Below are positions 8,906 through 17,420 of a stretch of 64,000 bases of DNA, piece after piece. The notes below the pieces were generated by a model. That model was not told the origin of the DNA and made no database searches. It saw only the letters and a list, made by a program, of their open reading frames with translations. Made by a program: the position numbers and the translations under genes. Source of the DNA: CAZFVY01 sp964522665 (GTDB taxonomy: Bacteria > Verrucomicrobiota > Verrucomicrobiia > Limisphaerales > CAZFVY01); contig CAZFVY010000011.1 in assembly GCA_964522665.1 (NCBI GenBank), positions 31,152 through 95,151 on the forward strand, given 5' to 3'. Position 1 is the first letter of the stretch. Every line of letters begins with the position of its first letter.

Positions 8906-9994
8906 TTAGACTGTTACGGCGGGTACCTCGACCCAGCGCTTTTCCGCGGCCGATTGGGCCGCGGAATCGATCACTGCTTGCGCGCGCGCGCCATCGAAGA
9001 ACGAAGGCTGGCACGGGCGCTGTTGAACGATGGCGTCGATAAACTCGACCGCTTGATCGTAGCGAAAGGTGACCAGCGGGTTGCCGGCGTGAGGGTCGCG
9101 TAGGGAGGCTGGATGTTTGAGGAACTCGGTGGGTAGGGGAACGGTCTCCAAACCGGCTTTGCCGCGCCGCCCGATTTGCAATTCATGGGGCCGTTCCGTA
9201 AAAAACACGGCGGTTCCTTCACTGCCGTTGACTTCGCAGTAATCCTTGCTTTGCCAGCTTTCGCCGCGACCAGTCGCGATCTTGCTGCTCTCGAGCACGC
9301 CGGTGGCGCCATTCGCAAAGTCACCGATGATCGCGACCCAGTCTTCGAGATCGGAGGTTTGTCCGTCGCGGGTGTCGATATAGCGCTTCGTGTTGGCCAC
9401 CAAGCGGGCGAACGGGCCTAGCAGCAGGTGGGCGAAATCAATGCGGTGCGAGAGCATGTCGCCGAGTTCCCCGGTGCCGGCGAGTTTGGCGACCTGGCGC
9501 CAGCCGACCGAGCGGGTTCCCCAGTCCTGCAGGCGGCACGAGCGGAAGTGGTAGGGCTGGCCGATGGCGCCACTCTTAACCAAGTGGGCGAGGTACCGCA
9601 TCGCGGGCACGAACCGATAAGTAAACGCGCTCAGGTGGCGAACGCCCGCCTTTTCCGCGGCGCGATACATGGCGAGACTCTCCGCGAAATTCATCGCGAT
9701 CGGCTTCTCGCACAGAATGTGTTTGCCGGCGGCGGCGGCGGCCAGGGCGATCGGCGCGTGCGCGATATTCGGCGTCGCGATGATGACCGCGTCCACGTCG
9801 GCGCGCGCCAGGACGTTCTCGTATTTTGAGGTCGTTTCCGACACGCCGGACTGCTGGCTGGCGCGCTGGAGGACGCCCGGGTCGGTGTCACAAAGGGCAA
9901 CGACGCGAGCTTCGGGACAGGTCGCCAAACCCGGCAGATGATTCTGCAACGTGATTCCGCCGCAGCCAATGATGGCCACTCCGATCGTTTTCAT
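8906..9994 (-). CDS. Gfo/Idh/MocA family oxidoreductase
   Basis: 362 aa from the ATG at 9994; an earlier in-frame start at 10042 would add 16 residues ahead of the Rossmann strand and was not used. The N-terminus (VAIIGCGG) is the NAD(P)-binding glycine loop and CEKPIAMNF is the family EKP motif that places the nicotinamide. The C-terminal half is the alpha/beta substrate domain. Such enzymes oxidise or reduce hydroxyls of sugars, inositols and related compounds. It follows another Gfo/Idh gene and precedes an SDR, which suggests a sugar or polyol route. The substrate is not evident. Confidence 0.88.
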   Translation of the reverse strand: MKTIGVAIIGCGGITLQNHLPGLATCPEARVVALCDTDPGVLQRASQQSGVSETTSKYENVLARADVDAVIIATPNIAHAPIALAAAAAGKHILCEKPIAMNFAESLAMYRAAEKAGVRHLSAFTYRFVPAMRYLAHLVKSGAIGQPYHFRSCRLQDWGTRSVGWRQVAKLAGTGELGDMLSHRIDFAHLLLGPFARLVANTKRYIDTRDGQTSDLEDWVAIIGDFANGATGVLESSKIATGRGESWQSKDYCEVNGSEGTAVFFTERPHELQIGRRGKAGLETVPLPTEFLKHPASLRDPHAGNPLVTFRYDQAVEFIDAIVQQRPCQPSFFDGARAQAVIDSAAQSAAEKRWVEVPAVTV

Positions 9995-10090
9995 ATTGAG
10001 TAAGGAAAGTGGGGCGGAGGCAGGCAGGCCCAGCCGCGCCAATCACTGTTTATTGCGCCGCCATCGGACCAACCTCCGGCGAGGTTAAGA

Positions 10091-11254
10091 TCACACCGTG
10101 ACCCACTGACGGGACTTGGCGGATTCCTCGACCGCCTCGAGCACCCGTTGATTGCGCAGGCCGTCCTCGAAGGTCGGCTGCACCGGTTTGCCGTTCGCGC
10201 AGGCGTTGACGAAATCCGCGATCGTATGGACGAAGGTGTGCTCGTAGCCGATGATGTGTCCCGGCGGCCACCAATTCCCGACGTAAGGATGCACGCCGCC
10301 CGGCTGGGTGACGAGGATGTCGCGGAAACCCTGGCGGTCGGACGCTTGGGTGTTGTCGAAGAACTTGAGCCGGTTCATGTCTTCGAAATCGAATTGCAGT
10401 GAACCCTTCGAGCCGTTGATTTCGATGGCGATATGATTCTTGCGACCCAGCGCGAAGCGGGTGGCTTCGAGGTTGGCCAGCGCGCCGCTCTTGAAGCGGC
10501 CGATGAACAGCGCGGCGTCGTCCACCGTGACCTTGCCCATCTTTTTGCCGGCCTTCGCGGTCAAACCCGCGCCTTTGCCGGTTTGATCCATCAAGGGGCG
10601 TTCTTTGATGAAGGTATTCATTAAGCCGGAGACTTCCTTGAACTCGCCGACGAGGTAGCGGGCCAAATCAATGATGTGCGCGTTGATGTCGCCGTGGGTG
10701 CCACTGCCACTGATCCCTTTTTGGAGACGCCAGACGAGGGGGAATTCTGGATCGACAATCCAATCCTGCGCGTAGCGCGCGTAATAATGATAAATATCAC
10801 CGATCACGCCCTCTTCGATATATTTTTTGGCCAGGGCAATCGCGGGAATGCGGCGATAATTGTGGCAGACCATGTGCACAATCTTCGCTTTTTTGGCCGC
10901 GGCGAGCATGGCTTCGCACTGGCTGACGTTGAGAGCGAGCGGCTTTTCGCAGAGGACATGCTTGCCGGCCTGCGCGGCGGCGATGGCGATCTCGGCGTGG
11001 GAATCGTTCGGGGTATTGATGTCAATGACGTCAATGTCCGGGGACTCGACCAACTTCTTCCAATCGGTGGCGGCGTTTTGCCAGCCGAATTGCTCGCGCG
11101 CGGCCTCGACGCCGGCCGGATCGCGACCGCAGATGGTGTGCATTTCCACGTTGGCCTCGAGCGAGAAGAAGCGCGGCGCCTGGCGCCAGGCGTTCGAATG
11201 GGCTTTGCCCATAAAACGGTAGCCGATCATTCCAACGCGTAGTGATTTAGCCAT
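10091..11254 (-). CDS. Gfo/Idh/MocA family oxidoreductase
   Basis: 387 aa. The N-terminal Rossmann motif is a variant, VGMIGYRFMGKAHS, found in one subgroup of the family; CEKPLALNVSQCEAML carries the EKP motif. The active-site region includes HGDINAHIIDLARYLVG, with the H and D expected for catalysis. The protein differs clearly from its downstream relative at 8906-9994, so the pair probably acts on different intermediates. First gene of the minus-strand oxidoreductase cluster and divergent from lpxD. Probably a cytoplasmic sugar or polyol dehydrogenase; the specificity is unknown. Confidence 0.88.
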   Translation of the reverse strand: MAKSLRVGMIGYRFMGKAHSNAWRQAPRFFSLEANVEMHTICGRDPAGVEAAREQFGWQNAATDWKKLVESPDIDVIDINTPNDSHAEIAIAAAQAGKHVLCEKPLALNVSQCEAMLAAAKKAKIVHMVCHNYRRIPAIALAKKYIEEGVIGDIYHYYARYAQDWIVDPEFPLVWRLQKGISGSGTHGDINAHIIDLARYLVGEFKEVSGLMNTFIKERPLMDQTGKGAGLTAKAGKKMGKVTVDDAALFIGRFKSGALANLEATRFALGRKNHIAIEINGSKGSLQFDFEDMNRLKFFDNTQASDRQGFRDILVTQPGGVHPYVGNWWPPGHIIGYEHTFVHTIADFVNACANGKPVQPTFEDGLRNQRVLEAVEESAKSRQWVTV

Positions 11255-11273
11255 AAATGATATAAACTAGATG

Positions 11274-11301
11274 TTGAATTCGATGCCCGGGACTCTATAG
11301 T
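11274..11301 (+). promoter_or_regulatory. Candidate sigma70-like promoter for lpxD
   Basis: TTGAAT at 11274-11279 and TATAGT at 11296-11301 are separated by 16 bases, in the 160-bp divergent region between the Gfo/Idh gene and lpxD. The -10 matches TATAAT at 5 of 6 positions and the -35 matches TTGACA at 4 of 6. It would give a leader of roughly 105 bases before the lpxD ATG. Sequence match only. Confidence 0.4.
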
Positions 11302-11414
11302 GTCCGGCGTCGCCAAGTCAACGCGCGAACGCTCTGGGAAACCCAAAATCGCGCGGGGAGGCCTTGTGGCCCAAAACTCTGGCGTGGGCGTTTTTGCCCG
11401 GAAAGAGATGCGTT

Positions 11415-12473
11415 ATGGTTTTTACCGCGGCTGAGATCGCTAAAGAGTTGGGAGGGGAAGTATTCGGGGATGGCTCCGTCGGGTTGAGTGGTTTTGCGCC
11501 GGCGAGCAACGCCAAAGCCGGGGACCTTACGTTCGCCGAAAATGCCACCTTTTTTACCCAAGCCGACCAAACCGCCGCCTCGGCCATCCTGGTGGACAAA
11601 GAGTTCACGTCGAGCCGCAAGGCGGTGATTCGAGTCGCCAGCGCCCGCATCGCTTCCGCCCGGATTCTGGCGATGTTTTATCCGGAGCCGAAGGCGACGC
11701 CCGGGGTGCATCCCTGCGCCATCGTCTCGGCTTCCGCCGAAATCGATCCGAGCGCTTCCGTGGGACCGCACTGCGTCATCGGCGATCGGGTCAAGCTTGG
11801 ACCGGGGGTCGTGCTTGATGGCGGAAATCATATTGGCGCGGATTGTCAGGTGGGTGACGAGTCGCGGCTCTTCCCGAAGGTCACGCTGTATCCCAAGACG
11901 CAGGTTGGTCGCCGCGTGCGGATTCACGCGGGGACGGTGATCGGCTCGGATGGCTTCGGCTACGTTTGGGACACTAGTTTTCATCGGAAGATTCCGCAGA
12001 TCGGGTCGGTGCTCATTCACGATGACGTCGAGATTGGCGCGAACGTGACGATTGATCGTGGCGCGCTTGGGCCGACGGTCATCGGCCGCGGCACGAAGAT
12101 CGATAATTTGGTGCAGATCGCGCACAATGTGAATATCGGCGAGCACTGTTTGATCGTCGCCCAAGTGGGCATCGCCGGGAGCACGAAGCTGGGCGCCGGC
12201 GTGACCTTGGCCGGGCAGGTTGGCGTGGCCGGGCATCTGAAGATCGGCAATCGCGTGACGGTCGCGGCGCAATCGGGGGTGATGCACGAAATTGGCGACG
12301 GCCAAAAATGGTTCGGCTCGCCCGCGCAACCGGATCACACGATGAAACGGCAGTTGCTCGCGCTCAAGCGCCTGCCCGAACTCGCGCGCCGCCTCGCCGA
12401 GGTTGAGCGGCATTTGGGTCCGCTACCGCCGGAAGCTGAGGCCCCCAAATCGACCCCGCCGCATGACGCTTGA
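11415..12473 (+). CDS. lpxD: UDP-3-O-acylglucosamine N-acyltransferase LpxD
   Basis: 352 aa from the ATG at 11415, preceded by GAAAGAG; a longer in-frame start at 11364 lacks support. The N-terminal uridine-binding domain (FTAAEIAKELGGEVFGDG) is followed by many hexapeptide turns of a left-handed beta helix (SASVGPHCVIGDRVKLG, GANVTIDRGALG). The catalytic-histidine region is QIAHNVNIGEHC, followed by AQVGIAGSTKLG. LpxD adds the amide-linked acyl chain to UDP-3-O-acylglucosamine, the third step of lipid A synthesis in the cytoplasm. Its end overlaps the following heptose gene by 11 bases. No other lpx genes are in the window. Confidence 0.93.
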   Translation: MVFTAAEIAKELGGEVFGDGSVGLSGFAPASNAKAGDLTFAENATFFTQADQTAASAILVDKEFTSSRKAVIRVASARIASARILAMFYPEPKATPGVHPCAIVSASAEIDPSASVGPHCVIGDRVKLGPGVVLDGGNHIGADCQVGDESRLFPKVTLYPKTQVGRRVRIHAGTVIGSDGFGYVWDTSFHRKIPQIGSVLIHDDVEIGANVTIDRGALGPTVIGRGTKIDNLVQIAHNVNIGEHCLIVAQVGIAGSTKLGAGVTLAGQVGVAGHLKIGNRVTVAAQSGVMHEIGDGQKWFGSPAQPDHTMKRQLLALKRLPELARRLAEVERHLGPLPPEAEAPKSTPPHDA

Positions 12474-12951
12474 AGCGGAGTTATTGACGCTCGATCAACT
12501 GCCGGGATGGCGGGCTGCCTTTCGCGCGACCGGCGGAAGGTTGGTGGTGACCAATGGCTGCTTTGATATTCTGCATACTGGACACGTTCAGTACCTCGTT
12601 ACCGGACGAAGCCAGGGCGATGCGTTATTGGTAGGCGTCAACGGCGACGCTTCGGTGCGCGCGCTGAAAGGGGAAGGACGTCCGCTCAATTCTGAAACCG
12701 ATCGGGCGCGAGTTTTGGCGGCGCTGCGCGCCGTCGATGCGGTCTGCATTTTTCCCGAACCCCAGGCGACCCGCTTTCTGGGGCTGGCGCGGCCTGATGT
12801 TTACGTGAAGGGGGGCGACTACACGCTCGAAACCCTCAATCAGGACGAACGGCGCGCGGTCGAGCTGGGCGGCGGCAGAATCGTCATCATCCCGTTTCTG
12901 CCCGGACGCTCGACGACTGGCTTGCTGGAAAAAATCGGACGCCAACAATAA
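12463..12951 (+). CDS. hldE: D-glycero-beta-D-manno-heptose 1-phosphate adenylyltransferase (HldE C-domain type)
   Basis: 162 aa nucleotidyltransferase. NGCFDILHTGHVQYL (residues 31-45) contains the HTGH cytidylyltransferase-fold signature at 38-41; PDVYVKGGDYTLETLNQDE and VIIPFLPGRSTTG are typical of RfaE domain II. It activates heptose-1-phosphate to ADP-heptose for the LPS inner core. Only the adenylyltransferase half is present, so the kinase half must be elsewhere, as in many bacteria with split enzymes. The ATG at 12463 lies inside the end of lpxD, suggesting translational coupling of lipid A and core synthesis. Confidence 0.9.
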   Translation: MTLEAELLTLDQLPGWRAAFRATGGRLVVTNGCFDILHTGHVQYLVTGRSQGDALLVGVNGDASVRALKGEGRPLNSETDRARVLAALRAVDAVCIFPEPQATRFLGLARPDVYVKGGDYTLETLNQDERRAVELGGGRIVIIPFLPGRSTTGLLEKIGRQQ

Positions 12952-12954
12952 GCG

Positions 12955-12989
12955 CGAGCGGTAGCGAGCCGCCCCACTTTGGCCGCTCG
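12955..12989. terminator. Possible bidirectional hairpin between convergent genes
   Basis: CGAGCGG at 12955-12961 pairs with CCGCTCG at 12983-12989 around a 21-base loop, in the 53-bp gap between the convergent heptose gene and the sulfite-oxidase-like gene. There is no T-tract, so intrinsic termination is uncertain; the position is the main argument. Confidence 0.3.
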
Positions 12990-13004
12990 TTGCAAGGCGG
13001 TTCG

Positions 13005-14228
13005 TCACTTCCTAACGCTCAGGTCCACCGACTCGATCGCGGAGTGGCCGGACTTTTGGAATGGCCTTGGCATCGGCTGGATGGCCCCGTTCGCGTCAAT
13101 CGTCCGGGATTGAAAAACATAATCGCCCGCCGGAATTCCGGGGAGCTTGACTGCCCAAAGAACCCTCGTCAGTCGCATTGGCCAAACCCGGGGACGGCCG
13201 GTTGCCGGGTCAAATCCCATCGTGCCAGCGGGAATCCGTCCGCCCGGCAGATCGTTCCACCGCTTCGGGGGCGGGAGGACTCGCGCGTCGAGCCAATCAA
13301 CCACCGGTTGCGCCGAGTCTGATGAGTGAACGGAAACCTGCACTTTCGACAACCCTGAGACACCGACTTGGGCGTAACCGGTGACAGGGATCGGTTCGCC
13401 TGGTTTGACCTGGGCCGGCACGGAAAGGGCGCCGGCAAACGTCTTGAGGGCGCTGTCCACGTCGTTGTTGCCCTCGGCGTACGTGTCGTTGGCATGAAAG
13501 AGATTGGACAGGACCACGCGCGTGAGCCATTTGATCGATTTGAATCCGTAAGCCTCGGGCACAACGACGCGGACCGGACCGCCGCGCTGGCTATCGAGCC
13601 AGTCGCCATTCAATTTGTAGCAGAGGATGACCGGCGGCAGGTCGAACGGGTCTTCCAGGACGCGATCAATTGGGAGTGAACTGCGAAACATTTGTTTCGG
13701 ATCGTCGTTGTGGTAACCGTAGTAAAAAACGCGCCGCAGATTCTCGCGCGGTTGCGTCAGCCAGACCACTTCACGCAATGGAACGCCCTCCCAGAGGCCC
13801 ATGCCCAGCGGGCGGCCGAGGTTCAGACAGGTCATCAGCTTGGCGAAACGGACGCTATGCTTTTCCGCCAGTTTCATCAGTCCGGCGAAGTCGAGGGCGG
13901 TCCCATCCTTTTGCAACAGCTGCCGCCGAAGACTCGCCGGATTTTCGGGATCGGAAATGACCTCCAATTTCCAGGTCTCACGGGTGATCCCAGCCGCGCG
14001 CTTTTTTTCTTCGGGCAACGAATGGGGTAGCGGTGTGCCGCGGGAGACGTCCTTAAACTTGTCAGACGGCGTGAAGTACGGTTCAAACTGTTCGAGCGGC
14101 TTGTTTCCCTCTGGAACGATCGCCTCGGTCTTGCCAACCAGCGGCTCAAGGTTCATCGCCGCCGCGCCCGTTACGCCTAGGCGGATGAAGCGCCGTCGGT
14201 TCAGGGGCAATGGCGTTTCCTGGTTCAT
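13005..14228 (-). CDS. Sulfite oxidase-like molybdopterin-dependent oxidoreductase, Tat-exported
   Basis: 407 aa from the ATG at 14228; a longer in-frame start at 14267 is unlikely because it would bury the Tat signal. RRRFIRLG near residues 11-18 is a twin-arginine signal followed by a short hydrophobic stretch, so export of a folded, cofactor-loaded protein is expected. The central segment (LMTCLNLGRPLG, WEGVPLREV) matches the SUOX/YedY molybdopterin domain, with C134 as the likely Mo ligand. The C-terminal 120 residues look like the Mo-co dimerisation beta domain (IPVTGYAQVGVSGLSKVQV, PRVWPMRLTRVLWAVKLP). Substrate may be sulfite or an oxidised protein residue. Downstream of two exported hydrolases. 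Confidence 0.85.
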   Translation of the reverse strand: MNQETPLPLNRRRFIRLGVTGAAAMNLEPLVGKTEAIVPEGNKPLEQFEPYFTPSDKFKDVSRGTPLPHSLPEEKKRAAGITRETWKLEVISDPENPASLRRQLLQKDGTALDFAGLMKLAEKHSVRFAKLMTCLNLGRPLGMGLWEGVPLREVVWLTQPRENLRRVFYYGYHNDDPKQMFRSSLPIDRVLEDPFDLPPVILCYKLNGDWLDSQRGGPVRVVVPEAYGFKSIKWLTRVVLSNLFHANDTYAEGNNDVDSALKTFAGALSVPAQVKPGEPIPVTGYAQVGVSGLSKVQVSVHSSDSAQPVVDWLDARVLPPPKRWNDLPGGRIPAGTMGFDPATGRPRVWPMRLTRVLWAVKLPGIPAGDYVFQSRTIDANGAIQPMPRPFQKSGHSAIESVDLSVRK

Positions 14229-14660
14229 GGTTGGCCCAAAATATGTCTGGCAATAGCTCTGGGTCAACGATCAAGCGTCGATTGGCGCCGCTCATTGCCG
14301 GGGCGTTCAGTCGGAAGCTGGCTGGGCTTCGTGTTCTTCTCCACGCATGGCGCTAGCGCTTGATCACGACTGCGGCGGCTGAACGCCGTGGTGACGCCGA
14401 CTTGGAAGGGGGCATCACTTTGCTACCGATGCGGCTCGGCGGAAAAGCGGTGTCGCGCTGCGCTTGCCACCGCACTCCACAAGCGGTCCGATGACACGCG
14501 GAAGCATTCGAGCGAGACTGACGAACGAGTCAGCGTAAAGAGCAAACGGGGTGGATGCCTTCGTTGCCAGTCGTTCGCTGGAAGTGAATCGTCGTGGTTT
14601 TCCAGCGAATACCAATCGCGAGGCGCAGTGTTTACCGCATCAGTATCGCATCCGGATATG
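14229..14660. other. 432-bp gap with a candidate interspersed repeat
   Basis: No conserved gene found. On the minus strand about 14431-14485 would translate to ECGGKRSATPLF, a peptide I recall as a recurrent spurious translation from intergenic repeats in verrucomicrobial genomes. That points to a dispersed non-coding element rather than a gene. No palindrome, tRNA-like fold or terminator stood out in the rest. Confidence 0.45.
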
Positions 14661-17375
14661 TTAGTCGGCGTGACCGGAGTTATGAACCGGAGTGATCGCC
14701 CACGAGGGGTAGGGAGCTTGGGACCCCATCTGCGCGCACCAGATGATGTGGTTGAGGAGGTCTTCGGGGCAGTCGTCGGCGTCTTCGAGCGGGAGTTTTC
14801 CCGAGGCGATGGCGTACTTACGCTGCAGTGGATCGCTGATGCGGCGCGGTTCCGGATTCATCTGGTCGAGAGGGATGTTGTTGGTCACGGCGGTGTACGG
14901 CGTGAGGTCAAGCGTGTCCGAGAAGCAGGCGGACATCGGTTGCGCCGTGGCGTCCATTTGATTCATCGGGGGCAGGCCGAGGATCAATTCCATCGTGCGC
15001 AGGAGGGCCGGTTGATTGTAGTTGTTATGGACCGTGCCGTGGTGGCGCGAGTAAGGGCTGACGACATACGCGGTGGTGCGATAGCCGCTGACATGATCCC
15101 AACCGGCCTGCGGGTCATCTTCGATGCCGAAAACGCAGGTGTCCTTCCAAAACAGGCTGTGGCTCAAGGCTTCCACAATCTGTCCGAAGGCGAGGTCGTT
15201 ATCGGCGACTTGCGCGGCGGGGCTGGGCGAACCGGCGCGGGTCCCGGAGGTATGATCGTTCGGCAGGCAGATGATGAGAAGCTCGGGCATTTTGCCATCC
15301 TGCTCGAATTGATGGAGTTCTTTGATGAACTCCGCCGCCCGAAAGACGTCGGGAATGCTCAGGTCCCAACCGACGGTGTTGGTGTTGAGGTAGGGCTTTA
15401 ACGAGGCGATCGCCGGTCGAGCGTGAATCCGGGTAAGGCCGGTTTGATTGACGAAATCATGATAGTAATCAAGGAAGCCCGGATCTCCCTTTTTCTTCGC
15501 GTCGGTCCAGCCGGCGACGGTAATCGCGAATTCGCCGTAATCACGCAGCGTTTTGCCGTGTTTGATCGCGTTGTCCCAGATGAATCCGGTGGAGGCGTAG
15601 GCGAGGGCGTCCACGTCCCGATCCTCCATGCCGTCCGGATAGCTGCGCGGAAAACCGGCGAACGATTTTTCCATGTAATCAGTCGCGAAGGCGGTATCGG
15701 CCCATTGATGGCCGTCCGCGCTCAGGATTCCCGAGCAATAGGTGTTGTCGAGCAGCACGAATTCGCGGCAAAACTTGTGTTGATTGGGGGTGAACTTTTC
15801 GCCGAAAACGCAGAGTTTCGGATTGCCGTCACCTTCGGGCAGGTCGCCCAGAACCTGATCGTACGTCCGGTTTTCTTTGATGATATAAACGACGTGGTGA
15901 AACAGCGACGGTTCGCCGGCGCGTTCGGGGATGGGGCGGGGAGCCATGTTTGGACGGGGCGGCAAAAACGCGGCTTGCGCGGCGGCGTGCTGATAATTCC
16001 GCAGGGCGATCACGGTGTCGTCGGCAAGTTGTTTCTTGTCAGGGAGCGAAATGAGCGAAAGCGTGCCGAAGTACTGATGCGAGCCGAGACGGCGCTGTTG
16101 GTCCGGCGCGAACCGCCGGCCCGAGCCGATGCCTTTGATATTGGCCACGTAAATCGCGCGCCGGGACGAGTCGAACGTAATCGCGCCCGGAAACCAGCCG
16201 GTCGGAATCAACCCGGTCAGCTTCGTGTGACCGGGCCGGAAGGCAAGCACGGCAATCGCGTTCTGAGTTCCGTTGCAGACGTAGAGGTTTTCGCCGGCGG
16301 CATCGAACGCGAGCGCATTGGGGCTGGCCCCAAATGGATCGTTGGGCTGCCAGCGCATCGAGACGGTTTCCACAACCCGATCGGAACGGGTGTCGATCAC
16401 GCTCAACGTGTCGCTGTTCGCGTTGGCCACGACCAGATTGTGGGCGTCGGGGGAGAGGGCCAAGGCGGAAGCGTGCAACCCGACCATAATCTCGGCGGTC
16501 GTCTTGCCCGCTTCCAAATCAATGACCGAAACCGAGCCTTCATTGGCAATAAACCGCACGGGATCGACCCGGACGGTCGCTCCGATGCCAATGGGGCCGG
16601 TCAGGGTTTGGGTATCGGGCCGGCGGCCGCCCCAATTGCTGACGTACGCCTTGTTCCCGACGAGTAATACGTCGTAGGGGACGTTCCCAACGTCGAAGAG
16701 GCGTAGTTGCCTGCCCGTGGCGGCGTCCATTTCGAGCAGCCGATTTGAGACGTTAAGGGCGACGTAGAGCCGGCTACCGTCAGCCGAAACAGCCAGACCA
16801 GCGGGTATTTCTTTGTGGCGGTACGAGAGACCCGTTTCCGGCAAGGGGAACGAATAAAGCGGCGCGCAGCGATGATCCGCGCCAACCGCGAAAACCTTCA
16901 CGCTGCCCTTGACATTGGAAAGATAAATCCGCGTCCCATCCGGTGAAAACCGGAGCCCGGTGTAACTCAATTCTCCGTCTTTGTCGGGCGTCAGCAGGTG
17001 GGACGAAACCGCGTCGGCATTCTCCGTGGTGGCTTTTTCCGACGGCAGCGCGACCCGCTGAAGCACGGCGCCGGAAGCCGGGTCAAGCAACACCAGTTCG
17101 GCGGTTTTGCCGGAGGTGACGAGAAGTTTTCCGTCCGGACTGAGGACCAATCCTTGGGGGCGCAGGCCGGGAAGTTCAACTTGCCTGCCGGCGGGAGTGA
17201 GCACCTGATTAATCGGCAACACGATGCGGCCTTCGCCCGCCGTATTGACCGGTTCCAGCGGCTCGATGACGGTGTAAACCTTGCTTGGAGTCGTGACGCA
17301 GCTCGCAAGGACAGCTACGAGTGAGACCGTCAGGCCAATGGCGCGGCGTCCAAACGGACGTGATTTGCGATTCAT
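14661..17375 (-). CDS. Beta-propeller plus phosphoesterase lipoprotein
   Basis: 904 aa. The N-terminus has a signal sequence with a lipobox (VLASC at about 22-26). Residues about 50-440 hold YVTN/YncE-type propeller repeats (SPDGKLLVTSGKTAELVLLD, LYVALNVSNRLLEMD, AVLAFRPGHTKL). The C-terminal half is a phosphoesterase of the phospholipase C/acid phosphatase group: HHVVYIIKENRTYDQVLGD, the metal-site segment LPNDHTSGT, and EDDPQAGWDHVSGYR. These enzymes hydrolyse phosphodiesters or phosphomonoesters outside the cytoplasm using bound metal. Probably surface-attached; the propeller may bind substrate or partner. 45 bases downstream of a second phosphatase-type gene, so likely one transcript. Confidence 0.88.
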   Translation of the reverse strand: MNRKSRPFGRRAIGLTVSLVAVLASCVTTPSKVYTVIEPLEPVNTAGEGRIVLPINQVLTPAGRQVELPGLRPQGLVLSPDGKLLVTSGKTAELVLLDPASGAVLQRVALPSEKATTENADAVSSHLLTPDKDGELSYTGLRFSPDGTRIYLSNVKGSVKVFAVGADHRCAPLYSFPLPETGLSYRHKEIPAGLAVSADGSRLYVALNVSNRLLEMDAATGRQLRLFDVGNVPYDVLLVGNKAYVSNWGGRRPDTQTLTGPIGIGATVRVDPVRFIANEGSVSVIDLEAGKTTAEIMVGLHASALALSPDAHNLVVANANSDTLSVIDTRSDRVVETVSMRWQPNDPFGASPNALAFDAAGENLYVCNGTQNAIAVLAFRPGHTKLTGLIPTGWFPGAITFDSSRRAIYVANIKGIGSGRRFAPDQQRRLGSHQYFGTLSLISLPDKKQLADDTVIALRNYQHAAAQAAFLPPRPNMAPRPIPERAGEPSLFHHVVYIIKENRTYDQVLGDLPEGDGNPKLCVFGEKFTPNQHKFCREFVLLDNTYCSGILSADGHQWADTAFATDYMEKSFAGFPRSYPDGMEDRDVDALAYASTGFIWDNAIKHGKTLRDYGEFAITVAGWTDAKKKGDPGFLDYYHDFVNQTGLTRIHARPAIASLKPYLNTNTVGWDLSIPDVFRAAEFIKELHQFEQDGKMPELLIICLPNDHTSGTRAGSPSPAAQVADNDLAFGQIVEALSHSLFWKDTCVFGIEDDPQAGWDHVSGYRTTAYVVSPYSRHHGTVHNNYNQPALLRTMELILGLPPMNQMDATAQPMSACFSDTLDLTPYTAVTNNIPLDQMNPEPRRISDPLQRKYAIASGKLPLEDADDCPEDLLNHIIWCAQMGSQAPYPSWAITPVHNSGHAD

Positions 17376-17420
17376 AGATGATTTCCGAACAGACGACGGA
17401 GAAGGCCGGGTTGTTCAGAC

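Noticed and set aside
15423..16667. Long plus-strand open frame (about 414 codons) opposite the phosphoesterase gene.
   Set aside because: It is antisense to conserved propeller and phosphoesterase motifs, is rich in Gly/Arg/Val without domains, and is explained by high GC.
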